Assembly (NCBI GenBank): GCA_964491915.1 | Contig: CAZBHS010000021.1 | Span: 1-64,000 of the forward strand | DNA: 64,000 nucleotides | Direction: 5' to 3' | Source: JAHELQ01 sp964491915 | Lineage (GTDB): Bacteria > Acidobacteriota > Aminicenantia > UBA2199 | Part shown: positions 44,489-53,891 of the stretch, piece after piece | Position numbering within the stretch: the stretch's first letter is position 1 | How the letters are laid out: the number at the start of each line of letters is the position of its first letter | Notes under the pieces: model-generated | The model's input: the letters and a program-made list of their open reading frames with translations, nothing else | The model's database searches: none | What the model was told of the DNA's origin: nothing | Program-made: the position numbers and the translations under genes

Positions 44489-45139
44489 ATGAAAAAGAAA
44501 GAGAGAGAACACTTAAAAGAAGATCCACTGAAAATTTTTGTCACACTTATTCTGGATGCATTTAAAAAATTCAAAAAAGAATTAATCATCGGTGGTACCA
44601 TTGCGGTCGCTGTATTGATCATCATCCTGGCTATCTCTATTTTTCAATTCTTCTCCGCTGCCAGGGAAAACACTCTCTACAGTGAAGGATTGAAGATCAA
44701 AAACTCTACCGAGCTAAAAATCGATGAAAAAATCGCCAGGCTCAAAGAGGTTGATAGCAAACGCGGGGTTTCCGCCGCGAACAAATTGATGTTAGCGTCC
44801 CTTTACTTTGAAAAAGGGGATATCGAAAGCGCCAAGACGTTAATGGCGGACTTTCCAAAAAGCAGCGTCAAAATCATCAATCAGCAAAAGCAATTGATCG
44901 ACGCCGACCTCCTGGCGACAACAGGCAAAATACAGGAAGGCATCGAGATGCTGAACAAGATGTTGGCCGACGGTAAATCTGAAGTGGCAAAAGATTTCCT
45001 ATTGTTGAAAATCGCCCGTTTCCAGGTGAAAGCCGGTCAGAAAGATGCAGCCAGAAGCAATTTGAACCGTTTAACCGAAGAATTTCCCCAATCCATGTAC
45101 ACCATGGAAGCCAGGAACCTCCTGGAAACTTTTAAATAA
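44489..45139 (+). CDS. Membrane-anchored TPR protein, YfgM-like
   Basis: 216 residues. A charged N-terminus, one membrane helix (about 34-55, IIGGTIAVAVLIIILAISIF), then TPR-like helices outside the membrane (ANKLMLASLYFEKGDIESAK, LLATTGKIQEGIEMLNKMLA, FQVKAGQKDAARSNLNRLTE). The layout matches YfgM-type proteins that assist the translocon and envelope chaperones. Identification rests on topology rather than a diagnostic motif. Confidence 0.72.
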   Translation: MKKKEREHLKEDPLKIFVTLILDAFKKFKKELIIGGTIAVAVLIIILAISIFQFFSAARENTLYSEGLKIKNSTELKIDEKIARLKEVDSKRGVSAANKLMLASLYFEKGDIESAKTLMADFPKSSVKIINQQKQLIDADLLATTGKIQEGIEMLNKMLADGKSEVAKDFLLLKIARFQVKAGQKDAARSNLNRLTEEFPQSMYTMEARNLLETFK

Positions 45140-45276
45140 CGCCGATTCCCGGCCACGGGCAGCGGGCCTTATCCGTTATGCGCACAGCCGGGAGAATCTC
45201 ATCCCAATAAAATATCCTTTCCCGCAAAAATCATATATAATAATATCATAAAATTTTACTCTCAAGGAGGCGTACA

Positions 45277-47421
45277 TTGAAACAAACAACACAACGACTT
45301 TTGATTCTATTTACCGTATTTTTGATGGTATCGGTTCTATCGGCCCAAGCGAAACGGCCGTTCACCATCGCCGATCTCTATTCATTAAAAAGCATCGGCA
45401 ATCTCGACCTCTCTCCCGATGGGAACAAACTCCTGTTCACTGTAAACGAAACGGACCTCGAAAAAGGCGCTTCAAACACAGAGATATATCTCATGGATAT
45501 GGCGACCAGCCACATATCTCGGTTAACCTTCGAACCAGCCGCCGACTTTCATCCGTTTTTCTCTCCTGACGGCGCATCCATCTATTTCACCTCCACCCGC
45601 AAAGAGGGCGCCCAATTGTGGGAAATGAAGACCGCCGGCGGTGAAGCCCGGAAAATCACGAATTTCCACACCGGGATCTCGAACGCCGTCATCACCCAGC
45701 AGCAAGACATCGTATACTTCACTTCGGATGTGTATCCCGAATGTTTGGCCGACTGCGCCTGCAACGAAAAGAAATCGAAACAACTGTCCGACGGACCGGT
45801 GCAAGCCCACATGTCCGACACCCTGCTCTACCGTCATTGGACCTCGTACCGCGATTGGACCTACACCCACCTATTCGCCCTCGATCTTAAAAACACAGAA
45901 GCGAAAATCAAGGCCGTCAGCGAAGGATCCGTCGATTATCCCGCCTTTTCCCTTGGCGGCGCAGGTATTGCTGTATCACCGGACGGAAAAGAGATCTGCG
46001 TCACCTCGAACCACGACAAAAAGGCCGCCAATTCCACCAACACCGACCTATTCCTCGTCGATCCCAACGCCGAGACATTCTCACCCCTCAATATCACCGC
46101 CGCCAACAAAGGGGCCGACACCTCCCCTGCCTATTCTCCCAATGGAGCCTATATCGCCTTTACCCGCCAAACAGTTCCGGGTTATGAATCGGATAAAGTC
46201 AGACTCGCTCTCTACGACCGCACAACCGGGAAGACAGAAATCCTCGGCGAAGGGATCGATAATTGGATCGAATCCTTTGTCTGGTCGCCGGATTCCCGCT
46301 ATATCTATTTCACTGTGCAGGAAAAAGGCCGCTCTCCATTGTACCGCATCCACCTGAAAACCAAAAAAATCACCAAAATTCTGGCCGGCCACTCCATTCG
46401 CGAATTTATCCTGACTCCCGACGGGAAAAAAGTCATCTTCACACGATCCAGCGTCGGCCAGCCGGTCGAGATCTGGAGCTTTCGCATCGGTAAAAAAACA
46501 ATCCCCAAGCAGATTTCCTTCATCAACAAAAAAGTAAGCGATGAAGTGGATATCCGTCCGGCGGAGGAACTCTGGGTGGACGGCGCCAACGGCAAAAAAA
46601 TTCATGTGTTTGTTGTCAAACCCCATGGATTCGATCCGGCCAGGAAATACCCCTTGATCATCAATGTCCACGGCGGTCCGCAGATGCAATGGAGCGACTC
46701 GTTCCGCGGCGATTGGCAGGTTTATCCGGGCGCCGGTTATGTGGTGGCTTTTCCCAACCCCCACGGTTCCACCGGTTACGGCCAGGAATTCACCGCCGCT
46801 ATTTCAAAAGACTGGAACGGAAAAGTAATTGAAGATGTGGAAAAGGTCACCGATCACCTGGCAAGTCTCGACTACATTGACGAAGAACGCATCGGCGCCA
46901 TGGGTTGGTCCTGGGGTGGATACGCCATGATGTGGTTGGAAGGAAACAGCGCTAAGTTCAAAGCCCTGGCTTCCATGATGGGCGTCTATGACCTGAACTC
47001 CATGTACGGCGCAACCGAAGAGCTCTGGTTTCCCCAGTGGGACCTTGGCGGCGCGCCCTGGGAAAAGCCCGAGAGTTACAGAGCCCAATCACCCTCCACT
47101 TACGTGAAAAATTTCAAGACCCCCTGCCTGGTGATTACCGGCGAATTGGATTATAGGGTTCCCTATACCCAGAGCCTGCAGTTCTTTACCGGACTCCAAA
47201 AAATGGGCGTCCCCTCCCGCTTGATCGTCTTCAAACACGACGGCCATTGGCCCAATTATGTCAAATCCATGCCGGTGTATTACAATGCCCACCTGGAATG
47301 GTTCCACAAGTATCTCAACGGAGGACCGGCGCCGTATGACACGGAAAAACTAATCCGCAATTGCCAATTCACAGACGAAAAAAAAGGGGAAGAAGAAAAA
47401 AAAGAAGAAACGGTTGAATAA
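45277..47421 (+). CDS. S9 family prolyl-oligopeptidase-type peptidase
   Basis: 714 residues; TTG start with AAGGAGG six bases upstream. Signal peptide ending near LSAQA. Residues about 30-420 form a seven-bladed propeller of Tol/WD40-like strands (DLSPDGNKLLFTVNETDLEK, HPFFSPDGASIYFTSTRKEG). C-terminal alpha/beta hydrolase: oxyanion region INVHGGPQMQW, nucleophile Ser in GWSWGGYAM near 547, Asp in GELDYRVPYTQ near 624, His in KHDGHW near 655. The acidic tail after 690 (KKGEEEKKEE) is unusual. It cleaves short peptides in the periplasm. Confidence 0.95.
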   Translation: MKQTTQRLLILFTVFLMVSVLSAQAKRPFTIADLYSLKSIGNLDLSPDGNKLLFTVNETDLEKGASNTEIYLMDMATSHISRLTFEPAADFHPFFSPDGASIYFTSTRKEGAQLWEMKTAGGEARKITNFHTGISNAVITQQQDIVYFTSDVYPECLADCACNEKKSKQLSDGPVQAHMSDTLLYRHWTSYRDWTYTHLFALDLKNTEAKIKAVSEGSVDYPAFSLGGAGIAVSPDGKEICVTSNHDKKAANSTNTDLFLVDPNAETFSPLNITAANKGADTSPAYSPNGAYIAFTRQTVPGYESDKVRLALYDRTTGKTEILGEGIDNWIESFVWSPDSRYIYFTVQEKGRSPLYRIHLKTKKITKILAGHSIREFILTPDGKKVIFTRSSVGQPVEIWSFRIGKKTIPKQISFINKKVSDEVDIRPAEELWVDGANGKKIHVFVVKPHGFDPARKYPLIINVHGGPQMQWSDSFRGDWQVYPGAGYVVAFPNPHGSTGYGQEFTAAISKDWNGKVIEDVEKVTDHLASLDYIDEERIGAMGWSWGGYAMMWLEGNSAKFKALASMMGVYDLNSMYGATEELWFPQWDLGGAPWEKPESYRAQSPSTYVKNFKTPCLVITGELDYRVPYTQSLQFFTGLQKMGVPSRLIVFKHDGHWPNYVKSMPVYYNAHLEWFHKYLNGGPAPYDTEKLIRNCQFTDEKKGEEEKKEETVE

Positions 47422-47437
47422 ATAATAAACCAGTCTA

Positions 47438-47467
47438 CCGGGGACCGGTGCGATGTCGCGTCCCCGG
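47438..47467. terminator. Hairpin between convergent S9 and purA genes
   Basis: Eight-pair stem CCGGGGAC/GTCCCCGG with an inner GCGA/TCGC stem. No T tract follows on either side, so termination is plausible but not certain. Confidence 0.55.
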
Positions 47468-47476
47468 CTATTCACA

Positions 47477-48745
47477 TTATTTACGGATGGTTTGCTGCCG
47501 TCCGGTTCCCACTGATACGATCTCCACCGGCACTCCGGTGTACTCCTCGATGAAGGCGATATAGTCTTTGGCCGCCTGAGGAATATCGTGATAATCACGA
47601 ATCACGGCGGTATCGGTTTTCCAGCCGGGGAACGCCCGCGTCACCGGTTGGACACGCTCCAGGGTAACGCAATAGGGATCGAACACCGCTGTCTCTTCTT
47701 TGGAATCGCAATCCCGGTAAGCGATCACCGCTTTGATTTCATCGAACTCATCCAACACATCCAGCTTGGTGAGGAAGATGGCGTCGATTCCGTTGATGGT
47801 GAGGGAATACTTCAAGGCCACCAAATCCAACCATCCAACCCGTCTGGGTCTGCCGGTGGTGGCGCCATATTCGTTTCCTTTGGCTCTCAACAATTCGGCC
47901 TCGTCTCCACTCAATTCCGACGGGAAGGGTCCCTCGCCCACACGGGTGGTGTAGGCTTTGGAGATGCCGATACTCTTGCCCAATGCTTTGGGAGAGAGTC
48001 CGGTCCCGGTGAACAAACCGCCGATGGTAGGGTTTGACGAGGTGACAAAGGGATAGGTTCCGTGATTGATATCCAGAAGTACTCCTTGCGCCCCTTCGAA
48101 GAGGATGCTCTTCCCCTCCTTCGCATAGCGGTTCAGCGCTTCCACAGTATTGGCGACAAAAGGCCGCAACGTGTCGCCGGCCTCGAGATATTGGCCCAAA
48201 TAGGATTCCACGGAAATTTCTTCTCCACCGTACACACGGATGATCTTGTTGTAATAATCATTCAGGATTTTGACCCGCTGATAGAAACGGTCCTTATCCA
48301 TTAAATCAGCCATCAACACAGCCCTTCGGCCCGCCAGGTCTTCATACGCCGGCCCGATCCCCCGGCGGGTGGTGCCGATTTTGCTATACCTGGATTGTTC
48401 AAAAATGATGTCCAGATGCTGGTGGATCGGCAAAATCAACGGAGCTAAATGACTGATAGCGAGGTTCTTGAGGGGGATACCCACAGCCTCCACCTCTTTT
48501 ATTTCATTCACTAACTGGAGAGGATTGACCACCACACCGTTCCCAATCACATTGAGGGTTCCGGGGGTAAAAATTCCTGACGGCAAGAGGTGGAGGACCA
48601 TTTTCTCGTCCTGGTAATAGATAGTGTGACCGGCGTTGTGGCCGCCCTGATAGCGAACAACCACATCGTAACCTTCAGCCAGGTAATCTATGGCCTTACC
48701 TTTACCTTCGTCCCCCCACTGCAGTCCCAACACTAATAAATTCAT
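47477..48745 (-). CDS. purA: Adenylosuccinate synthetase
   Basis: 422 residues, normal length. GLQWGDEGKGKAIDYLAEGY is the GTP-binding start with catalytic Asp, followed by YQGGHNAGHT with the catalytic His; GTTRRGIGPAYEDLAGRR and GATTGRPRRVGWLDLVAL are also conserved. It joins IMP and aspartate in AMP synthesis. TTAGGAGATCGAT precedes the ATG. Confidence 0.98.
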   Translation of the reverse strand: MNLLVLGLQWGDEGKGKAIDYLAEGYDVVVRYQGGHNAGHTIYYQDEKMVLHLLPSGIFTPGTLNVIGNGVVVNPLQLVNEIKEVEAVGIPLKNLAISHLAPLILPIHQHLDIIFEQSRYSKIGTTRRGIGPAYEDLAGRRAVLMADLMDKDRFYQRVKILNDYYNKIIRVYGGEEISVESYLGQYLEAGDTLRPFVANTVEALNRYAKEGKSILFEGAQGVLLDINHGTYPFVTSSNPTIGGLFTGTGLSPKALGKSIGISKAYTTRVGEGPFPSELSGDEAELLRAKGNEYGATTGRPRRVGWLDLVALKYSLTINGIDAIFLTKLDVLDEFDEIKAVIAYRDCDSKEETAVFDPYCVTLERVQPVTRAFPGWKTDTAVIRDYHDIPQAAKDYIAFIEEYTGVPVEIVSVGTGRQQTIRK

Positions 48746-48912
48746 ATCGATCTCCTAAGAACTGACATTTTAACAAAGATAAAAGTCCATTGCAACGACC
48801 GATTTTTAAATTTCAAAGGCTAAAGTCCCGTACCTGTCCCCTGCGGTTGCGCGGTTTCCTGTCCCTTTTTGTTTATGGTACAATAAAGCGAAATAATTGG
48901 AGATATACAACA

Positions 48913-50988
48913 ATGGCGAGAAAAAAAGGCAGAAGCTTTAGATATACTCTTATCTTTGGGTTGGCGATAGGGATTGTCGGGGCCGTCCCCGCCATCCGCG
49001 GAGGAGAAGAGACAGCGTTGCCGTATCACCCGCGGCAGGTTGTGGTGAAATTGGGGAAAGAGATATCTGTGCACTCGCTGCAAAAAGAGCTCCGCCTTCC
49101 CCGCTTGCGCGTCAAGCACGAATACCGCATGCTAGGACAGTTAACCGGGAGCCGCTATCTCATCCTTGAATTTTCCGATAGCGAAGACCTGGATATTCGC
49201 CGGGCGGCGCGGCAATTGGAGGAACTTCCCGGAGTGGAAGCGGCGTCTCTGAATGTGACGCGCCGGTTGATGCACACTCCCAACGACCCGCTGTTTGAAA
49301 AGCAATGGGGGCTCCATAATTGGGGCCAACAGGCATACCTGTACAAAGGCAAGGAGGATGTGGATATCGACGCGCCCGAAGCCTGGGCTCGCGGCGTTGG
49401 CCGGGGGCAACCGGTGGTGGCGGTGATTGACACAGGGATGGATCTGGGCCATCCTGATTTGCTGGAGAACACCTGGATAAACACCGGTGAAATACCGGGA
49501 AACGGCATCGATGACGACGGCAATGGCTATATAGACGACATCAACGGCTATGATTTCGCCGGCGATAGCGCGGGAGCCAATGATCCGTATCCGATTGATT
49601 GTATGGATCACGGCACTCATGTGGCGGGCATTATCGGCGCCTCCGTTGACAATGGAATCGGAGTGGCGGGAATCGGCTTGAACACAAAAATTATGGTTCT
49701 CAAGATCTTTCACTTTGGGTCGGACCGAAGCGCCCTGAGCGACGAGTTGGAGGCCTTTGAATACGCCCTTACTATGAAAAAACAGCACAATGTCAACATC
49801 GTGGCCGTCAATTGTTCCTATGGCAGCGCTGAATATAGTTCTCTGGAAGAGGAGGTCGTCGGCCAATGCAACGACGCCGGCATCGCTGTTATCTGCGCAG
49901 CCGGAAACGGAGATGACGATAGCGGCGGTTATGATATCGACCAAACGCCACTCTTTCCCGCGTCCCTTGATTTACCCAATATTATCGCTGTGGCGGCCAT
50001 CGATAACCAGGGCGAATTAGCCGGTTTTTCCAATTTCGGGAAGAGATCCGTTGACATCGGCGCACCCGGAGTGGGGATCATGTCCACATTCCGTAGAGGC
50101 AACGGTTCGGAGGCGATGATCAATTTCGGAGACGAACAGATTTCCGCCTTCAGCCTGGACTTCGGCGGCAAAACCAACGGAGTTAGCGGATTTTTTTACG
50201 ATTGCGGTAACGGTGTCTCTATCGACAACTTCCCACCGGGAGTTAATGGGAATATCGCCCTCATCCAACGGGGAGACGTCTATTTCAGCCAAAAAGTCGC
50301 CAACGCCCAAATGGCCGGCGCCGTGGCCGCGGTGATTTACAACGACCAGGAAGGAAATTTTTCCGGCACGTTGCAAGAAGACAAACATTGGATTCCCGCC
50401 CTCTCTATATCACGGGCAGACGGTTTGCGCATCTTGTTTTCACATACAGCCTCCCCTTCCACAATCATCAACCGCGAAGCCGATTACGACTTCAACTCCG
50501 GCACATCCATGGCAACGCCGTATGTGAGCGGAGTTCTGGCTTTAATGTCTCAACAATTTCCCGCGGACGACATGAACCGGCGCATCGCCCGCCTGCTATT
50601 GGCAGGCAAACCATTGGATTCATTGCAATCAAACACCCGGTTCGGAACCATCCTCAAAATCCCGTACAGCGACATGCATGAGCCGACAGAAGCCCGCGCC
50701 ACATTGCGGGTCAACCAATCATTCTTCACCACTGAATATCTGGTGAACATTTCATTCCTATCCAACCCACTGAATCAGCCGTTCGATATTCAGAGTTACC
50801 GGGTGTACCGGGCATCCGGTTCAGACATTGAACTGATCGCCGAACTTCCCAGGCAAAACAATGACCCTTCTCGGAGGTACACCATTCTTGAACGCCGGGT
50901 AAAGAAGGGGACAGGCGACGTGTATATTGCGGCGGCGGTGGACCGGAACGGCACAACCGGCAGGCCGGCGTTTATGCGAGCGGAATGA
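48913..50988 (+). CDS. Subtilisin-like S8 protease with inserted PA domain
   Basis: 691 residues from ATG 48913 (GGAGA 11 bases upstream). Signal peptide, then a fervidolysin-type propeptide (VVVKLGKEISVHSLQKELRL, LEELPGVEAASLNV). Catalytic triad: Asp in VAVIDTGMD near 173, His in DHGTHVAGIIGA near 237, Ser in SGTSMATPYVSG near 531. Between His and Ser a PA (protease-associated) domain is inserted (about 395-520; GNIALIQRGDVYFSQKVANA). The C-terminal 110 residues look like a fibronectin-III-type domain. An exported broad-range protease. Confidence 0.94.
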   Translation: MARKKGRSFRYTLIFGLAIGIVGAVPAIRGGEETALPYHPRQVVVKLGKEISVHSLQKELRLPRLRVKHEYRMLGQLTGSRYLILEFSDSEDLDIRRAARQLEELPGVEAASLNVTRRLMHTPNDPLFEKQWGLHNWGQQAYLYKGKEDVDIDAPEAWARGVGRGQPVVAVIDTGMDLGHPDLLENTWINTGEIPGNGIDDDGNGYIDDINGYDFAGDSAGANDPYPIDCMDHGTHVAGIIGASVDNGIGVAGIGLNTKIMVLKIFHFGSDRSALSDELEAFEYALTMKKQHNVNIVAVNCSYGSAEYSSLEEEVVGQCNDAGIAVICAAGNGDDDSGGYDIDQTPLFPASLDLPNIIAVAAIDNQGELAGFSNFGKRSVDIGAPGVGIMSTFRRGNGSEAMINFGDEQISAFSLDFGGKTNGVSGFFYDCGNGVSIDNFPPGVNGNIALIQRGDVYFSQKVANAQMAGAVAAVIYNDQEGNFSGTLQEDKHWIPALSISRADGLRILFSHTASPSTIINREADYDFNSGTSMATPYVSGVLALMSQQFPADDMNRRIARLLLAGKPLDSLQSNTRFGTILKIPYSDMHEPTEARATLRVNQSFFTTEYLVNISFLSNPLNQPFDIQSYRVYRASGSDIELIAELPRQNNDPSRRYTILERRVKKGTGDVYIAAAVDRNGTTGRPAFMRAE

Positions 50989-51044
50989 TAAAAAGCCTTT
51001 GCAATTTTAGCGTTATGCCCTATAATATATTTTTGGAGGTTTAA

Positions 51045-52277
51045 ATGGAATTTCTCGATTTAAAAGAACGCTTTTTCAGCTATGTTAAAATCGATACGCA
51101 ATCCAGTGAAGCATCCGAGAGCTATCCGTCCACAAAAAAACAGCTCGATCTTTCGAAAAAACTCAAAGACGAATGCATTGAGCTGGGACTCTCGGACGTG
51201 GTGCTGAATGACTGGGGGTATGTGTTGGCCACATTGAAAACCAACCGGGACAAAGAGGTACCTACCATTGCCCTAATTGGCCATGTGGATACCTCGCCCG
51301 ATGTATCCGGGGAGAATGTCAATCCCCAGGTGCATGAGAACTATGATGGTCGCGATGTGGTGTTGCCGGGGGCCGAAGGTATTGTCTTGAAGGTAGAGGA
51401 AAATCCTTACCTGGCGGAAAAGAAGGGCCACACACTGATAACCAGCGATGGCTCCACTCTCCTGGGTAGCGACGATAAAGCCGGCATCACAGAAATTATG
51501 TGCGCCGTCAAATATTTGGTGGAACACCCTGAGATCCCCCGCCCCAACATCCGTCTGTTATTCACTCCGGATGAAGAGACCGGACGCGGTACGGAACACA
51601 TCACCGTCGAAGAGATCGGAGCGGATTTCGGATACACGATAGACGGCGAGAAACTGGGCGAGGTCGAGGACGAAACCTTTTGCGCGGACACGGTTGTCAT
51701 CTCGGTCACCGGCGTCAATGTCCATCCCGGTTACGCGAAAAATAAAATGATCAACGCCATCAAATTGGCGGCGGAAATTGTCGAACAATTCCCCAAAAAC
51801 GGCTTATCTCCAGAAACCACGGAAAAGCGCGAGGGCTATATTCACCCTCACCATTTTGTCGGCGGCAACGAGCAGGCGGTCATCAAAATCCTCATCCGGG
51901 ATTTTGACGAGGAAGGATTGAAAACAAAAGAGGATTTCATCAAAGGGATCGTCGATCAGGTGGCTACTAAATACCCGAAAGCCTCCTTTGACGTTGAGGT
52001 TCAAGAATCGTACCGCAACATGAAAATCGTGCTGGACAAATACCCGCAGGTATTGGAAAAAGCCCTCAAAGCCGTGGAAATGGCCGGTGTCGCTCCAATC
52101 AAGAACATTATTCGCGGAGGCACCGACGGCGCCCGACTCAGTTTTATGGGTTTGCCTACGCCGAATCTTTTCACCGGCGGTTCTAATTTCCACTCCCGCT
52201 ATGAATGGGTCACCCTGGAAGACATGCGGAAATCAGCGGAAACAATCGTTCACCTGATGACCCTCTGGGCGGAATAA
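51045..52277 (+). CDS. pepT: Peptidase T (tripeptide aminopeptidase)
   Basis: 410 residues, standard length, no signal peptide. M20B metal and active-site motifs: IGHVDTSPD near 78, SDDKAGITEIM, FTPDEETGRGTEHI, TIDGEKLGEVEDETF, and FHSRYEWVTLEDM near the end. It removes the N-terminal residue of tripeptides in the cytoplasm, finishing digestion begun by the exported peptidases. TTGGAGG lies six bases before the ATG. Confidence 0.97.
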   Translation: MEFLDLKERFFSYVKIDTQSSEASESYPSTKKQLDLSKKLKDECIELGLSDVVLNDWGYVLATLKTNRDKEVPTIALIGHVDTSPDVSGENVNPQVHENYDGRDVVLPGAEGIVLKVEENPYLAEKKGHTLITSDGSTLLGSDDKAGITEIMCAVKYLVEHPEIPRPNIRLLFTPDEETGRGTEHITVEEIGADFGYTIDGEKLGEVEDETFCADTVVISVTGVNVHPGYAKNKMINAIKLAAEIVEQFPKNGLSPETTEKREGYIHPHHFVGGNEQAVIKILIRDFDEEGLKTKEDFIKGIVDQVATKYPKASFDVEVQESYRNMKIVLDKYPQVLEKALKAVEMAGVAPIKNIIRGGTDGARLSFMGLPTPNLFTGGSNFHSRYEWVTLEDMRKSAETIVHLMTLWAE

Positions 52278-52284
52278 CTAGAAA

Positions 52285-52313
52285 TGGAAGCAGCGCCTTT
52301 CCTGCTGCTTCCA
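52285..52313 (+). terminator. Terminator-like hairpin after pepT
   Basis: Ten-pair perfect stem (TGGAAGCAGC with its complement) with a nine-base loop, eight bases after the stop; only a short T run follows. Confidence 0.7.
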
Positions 52314-52403
52314 CGCTTTTACTCTTGCGCTAAGGACATTTTTGTATTATGATACATCTCTCAATGAGAAGATTATATGCGTACGCGCACCTAAGAGGAT
52401 GGG

Positions 52404-53891
52404 ATGAATAAATCGGTAGAACAAATCAAACGGGCTATTTTGGCTGGACACAACCTCGTCAAAATCATCACCTATGAAGAGAAACGAATCGAAAACTTAC
52501 TCAGCCAATTATGTGAGCAGCTCCTGAAGTCTCAGAATATCTCGTTTTGGGACATCAATAACGGCCTGGTCAAAGACCGGCAAGCGCTCCAGGGCACAAG
52601 CGAACCGGTGGCGGCGCTCAACGCCGTACTCAAAACCCAGGAGAATGGATTCTTTATCTTTCGCGACCTGACGCCCCATATAAAAAATTCAGAGCGGGTT
52701 GTGCGCAAACTTCGGGAACTTTACAAAAGCCTGAAAGGTTCCAGAAGAGTCGTATTCCTGGTATCAGCCGACGACTTCTTCCCCGATACCTTGAAAAAAG
52801 AACTGGAAGTGGTCCGTTTCGAGCTTCCGGATTACAACGAGCTCAACGCTCTATTCCTGAAATTTATCCAATCGATGGAGAAGTCCGGCCGGACAATCGA
52901 ATTGACCGAAACAGACAAGAAAAACTTTGTCGTCGGCGTTCAGGGCTTGACCCATGACGAGGCGCACCGGGCGTTCATGAAATCCTTTCAGGGGCAGAAG
53001 GTGATCCACCGCGATTTGATCAAACTGATACACGAAGAAAAAAAACAATTGATCCTGAAAGAGGGGGTTCTAGAGTTTTTCAATCATAAATTCTCTCTCA
53101 ACCATCTGGGCGGTCTTGATAACCTCAAGGACTGGTTGATGAAACGGAAGAAAGCATTCGGCAAAGAGGCGCGTGATTATGGTCTCGACAAACCGCGGGG
53201 GATTCTGACGATGGGGATCTCCGGTTGTGGAAAGAGTTTGTCCGCCAAGATTGTCGCCTCCCTCTGGAATTTGCCGTTGTTCCGGTTGGATATGAATTTG
53301 GTGTATTCCGGCATGTCGGGCTCGCCGGAAATCGTCTTTTCTCGCGCCCTCAATACCATGGATTCAGTCGCTCCGGCAATATTGTGGATCGACGAAATCG
53401 AGAGCGGTATCAGCGACAAGCAAGGCGAAGGGTCATCATCCAGGATCCTGGGTTACTTTCTCACCTGGATGCAGGAGCATACGTCCGATGTGTTCATCGC
53501 CGCCACCGCCAACCGCATCGACCTGTTGCCGGCGGAATTGTTGCGCCGCGGCCGCTTCGACCAGATTTTCTTCATAGATCTTCCCACCCGGAAAGAACGG
53601 GAAGAGATCTTTACCATCCACCTCAAAGCCAAAGGCAACGACTTGGAGCTCTTCAATATCCCACAATTGGCGCAGATCACAAAAGGTTGGTCCGGAAGCG
53701 AAATCGAGCAAGTCATCATCTCCGGCATGTATGAAGCGTTCAACCAAAATCGCAAATTGTGCGAAGACGACCTGTTCGCCATTTTCGGCAGTACGGTTCC
53801 ATTGTCGCTCACCATGGATGAACAGATCAAAAAAATCAAGAGTTGGGCCCATAATCGCGCAGCCCCCGCGTCATCGGACAAAGAATATTAA
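52404..53891 (+). CDS. Ycf46-like AAA+ ATPase
   Basis: 495 residues, soluble. The N-terminal 240 residues resemble the Ycf46-type non-catalytic part (LVKIITYEEKRIENLLSQLC, GFFIFRDLTPHI, VVFLVSADDFFPDTLKKELE). The FtsH-like AAA module has Walker A MGISGCGKSLSAK near 272, Walker B ILWIDEIE near 330, sensor AATANRIDLLPAELLRRGRF with arginine fingers, and a C-terminal helical lid. No protease or membrane segment. In other bacteria Ycf46 relatives act in carbon-stress responses; the target here is unknown. Its stop overlaps the convergent radical SAM gene by four bases. Confidence 0.9.
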   Translation: MNKSVEQIKRAILAGHNLVKIITYEEKRIENLLSQLCEQLLKSQNISFWDINNGLVKDRQALQGTSEPVAALNAVLKTQENGFFIFRDLTPHIKNSERVVRKLRELYKSLKGSRRVVFLVSADDFFPDTLKKELEVVRFELPDYNELNALFLKFIQSMEKSGRTIELTETDKKNFVVGVQGLTHDEAHRAFMKSFQGQKVIHRDLIKLIHEEKKQLILKEGVLEFFNHKFSLNHLGGLDNLKDWLMKRKKAFGKEARDYGLDKPRGILTMGISGCGKSLSAKIVASLWNLPLFRLDMNLVYSGMSGSPEIVFSRALNTMDSVAPAILWIDEIESGISDKQGEGSSSRILGYFLTWMQEHTSDVFIAATANRIDLLPAELLRRGRFDQIFFIDLPTRKEREEIFTIHLKAKGNDLELFNIPQLAQITKGWSGSEIEQVIISGMYEAFNQNRKLCEDDLFAIFGSTVPLSLTMDEQIKKIKSWAHNRAAPASSDKEY

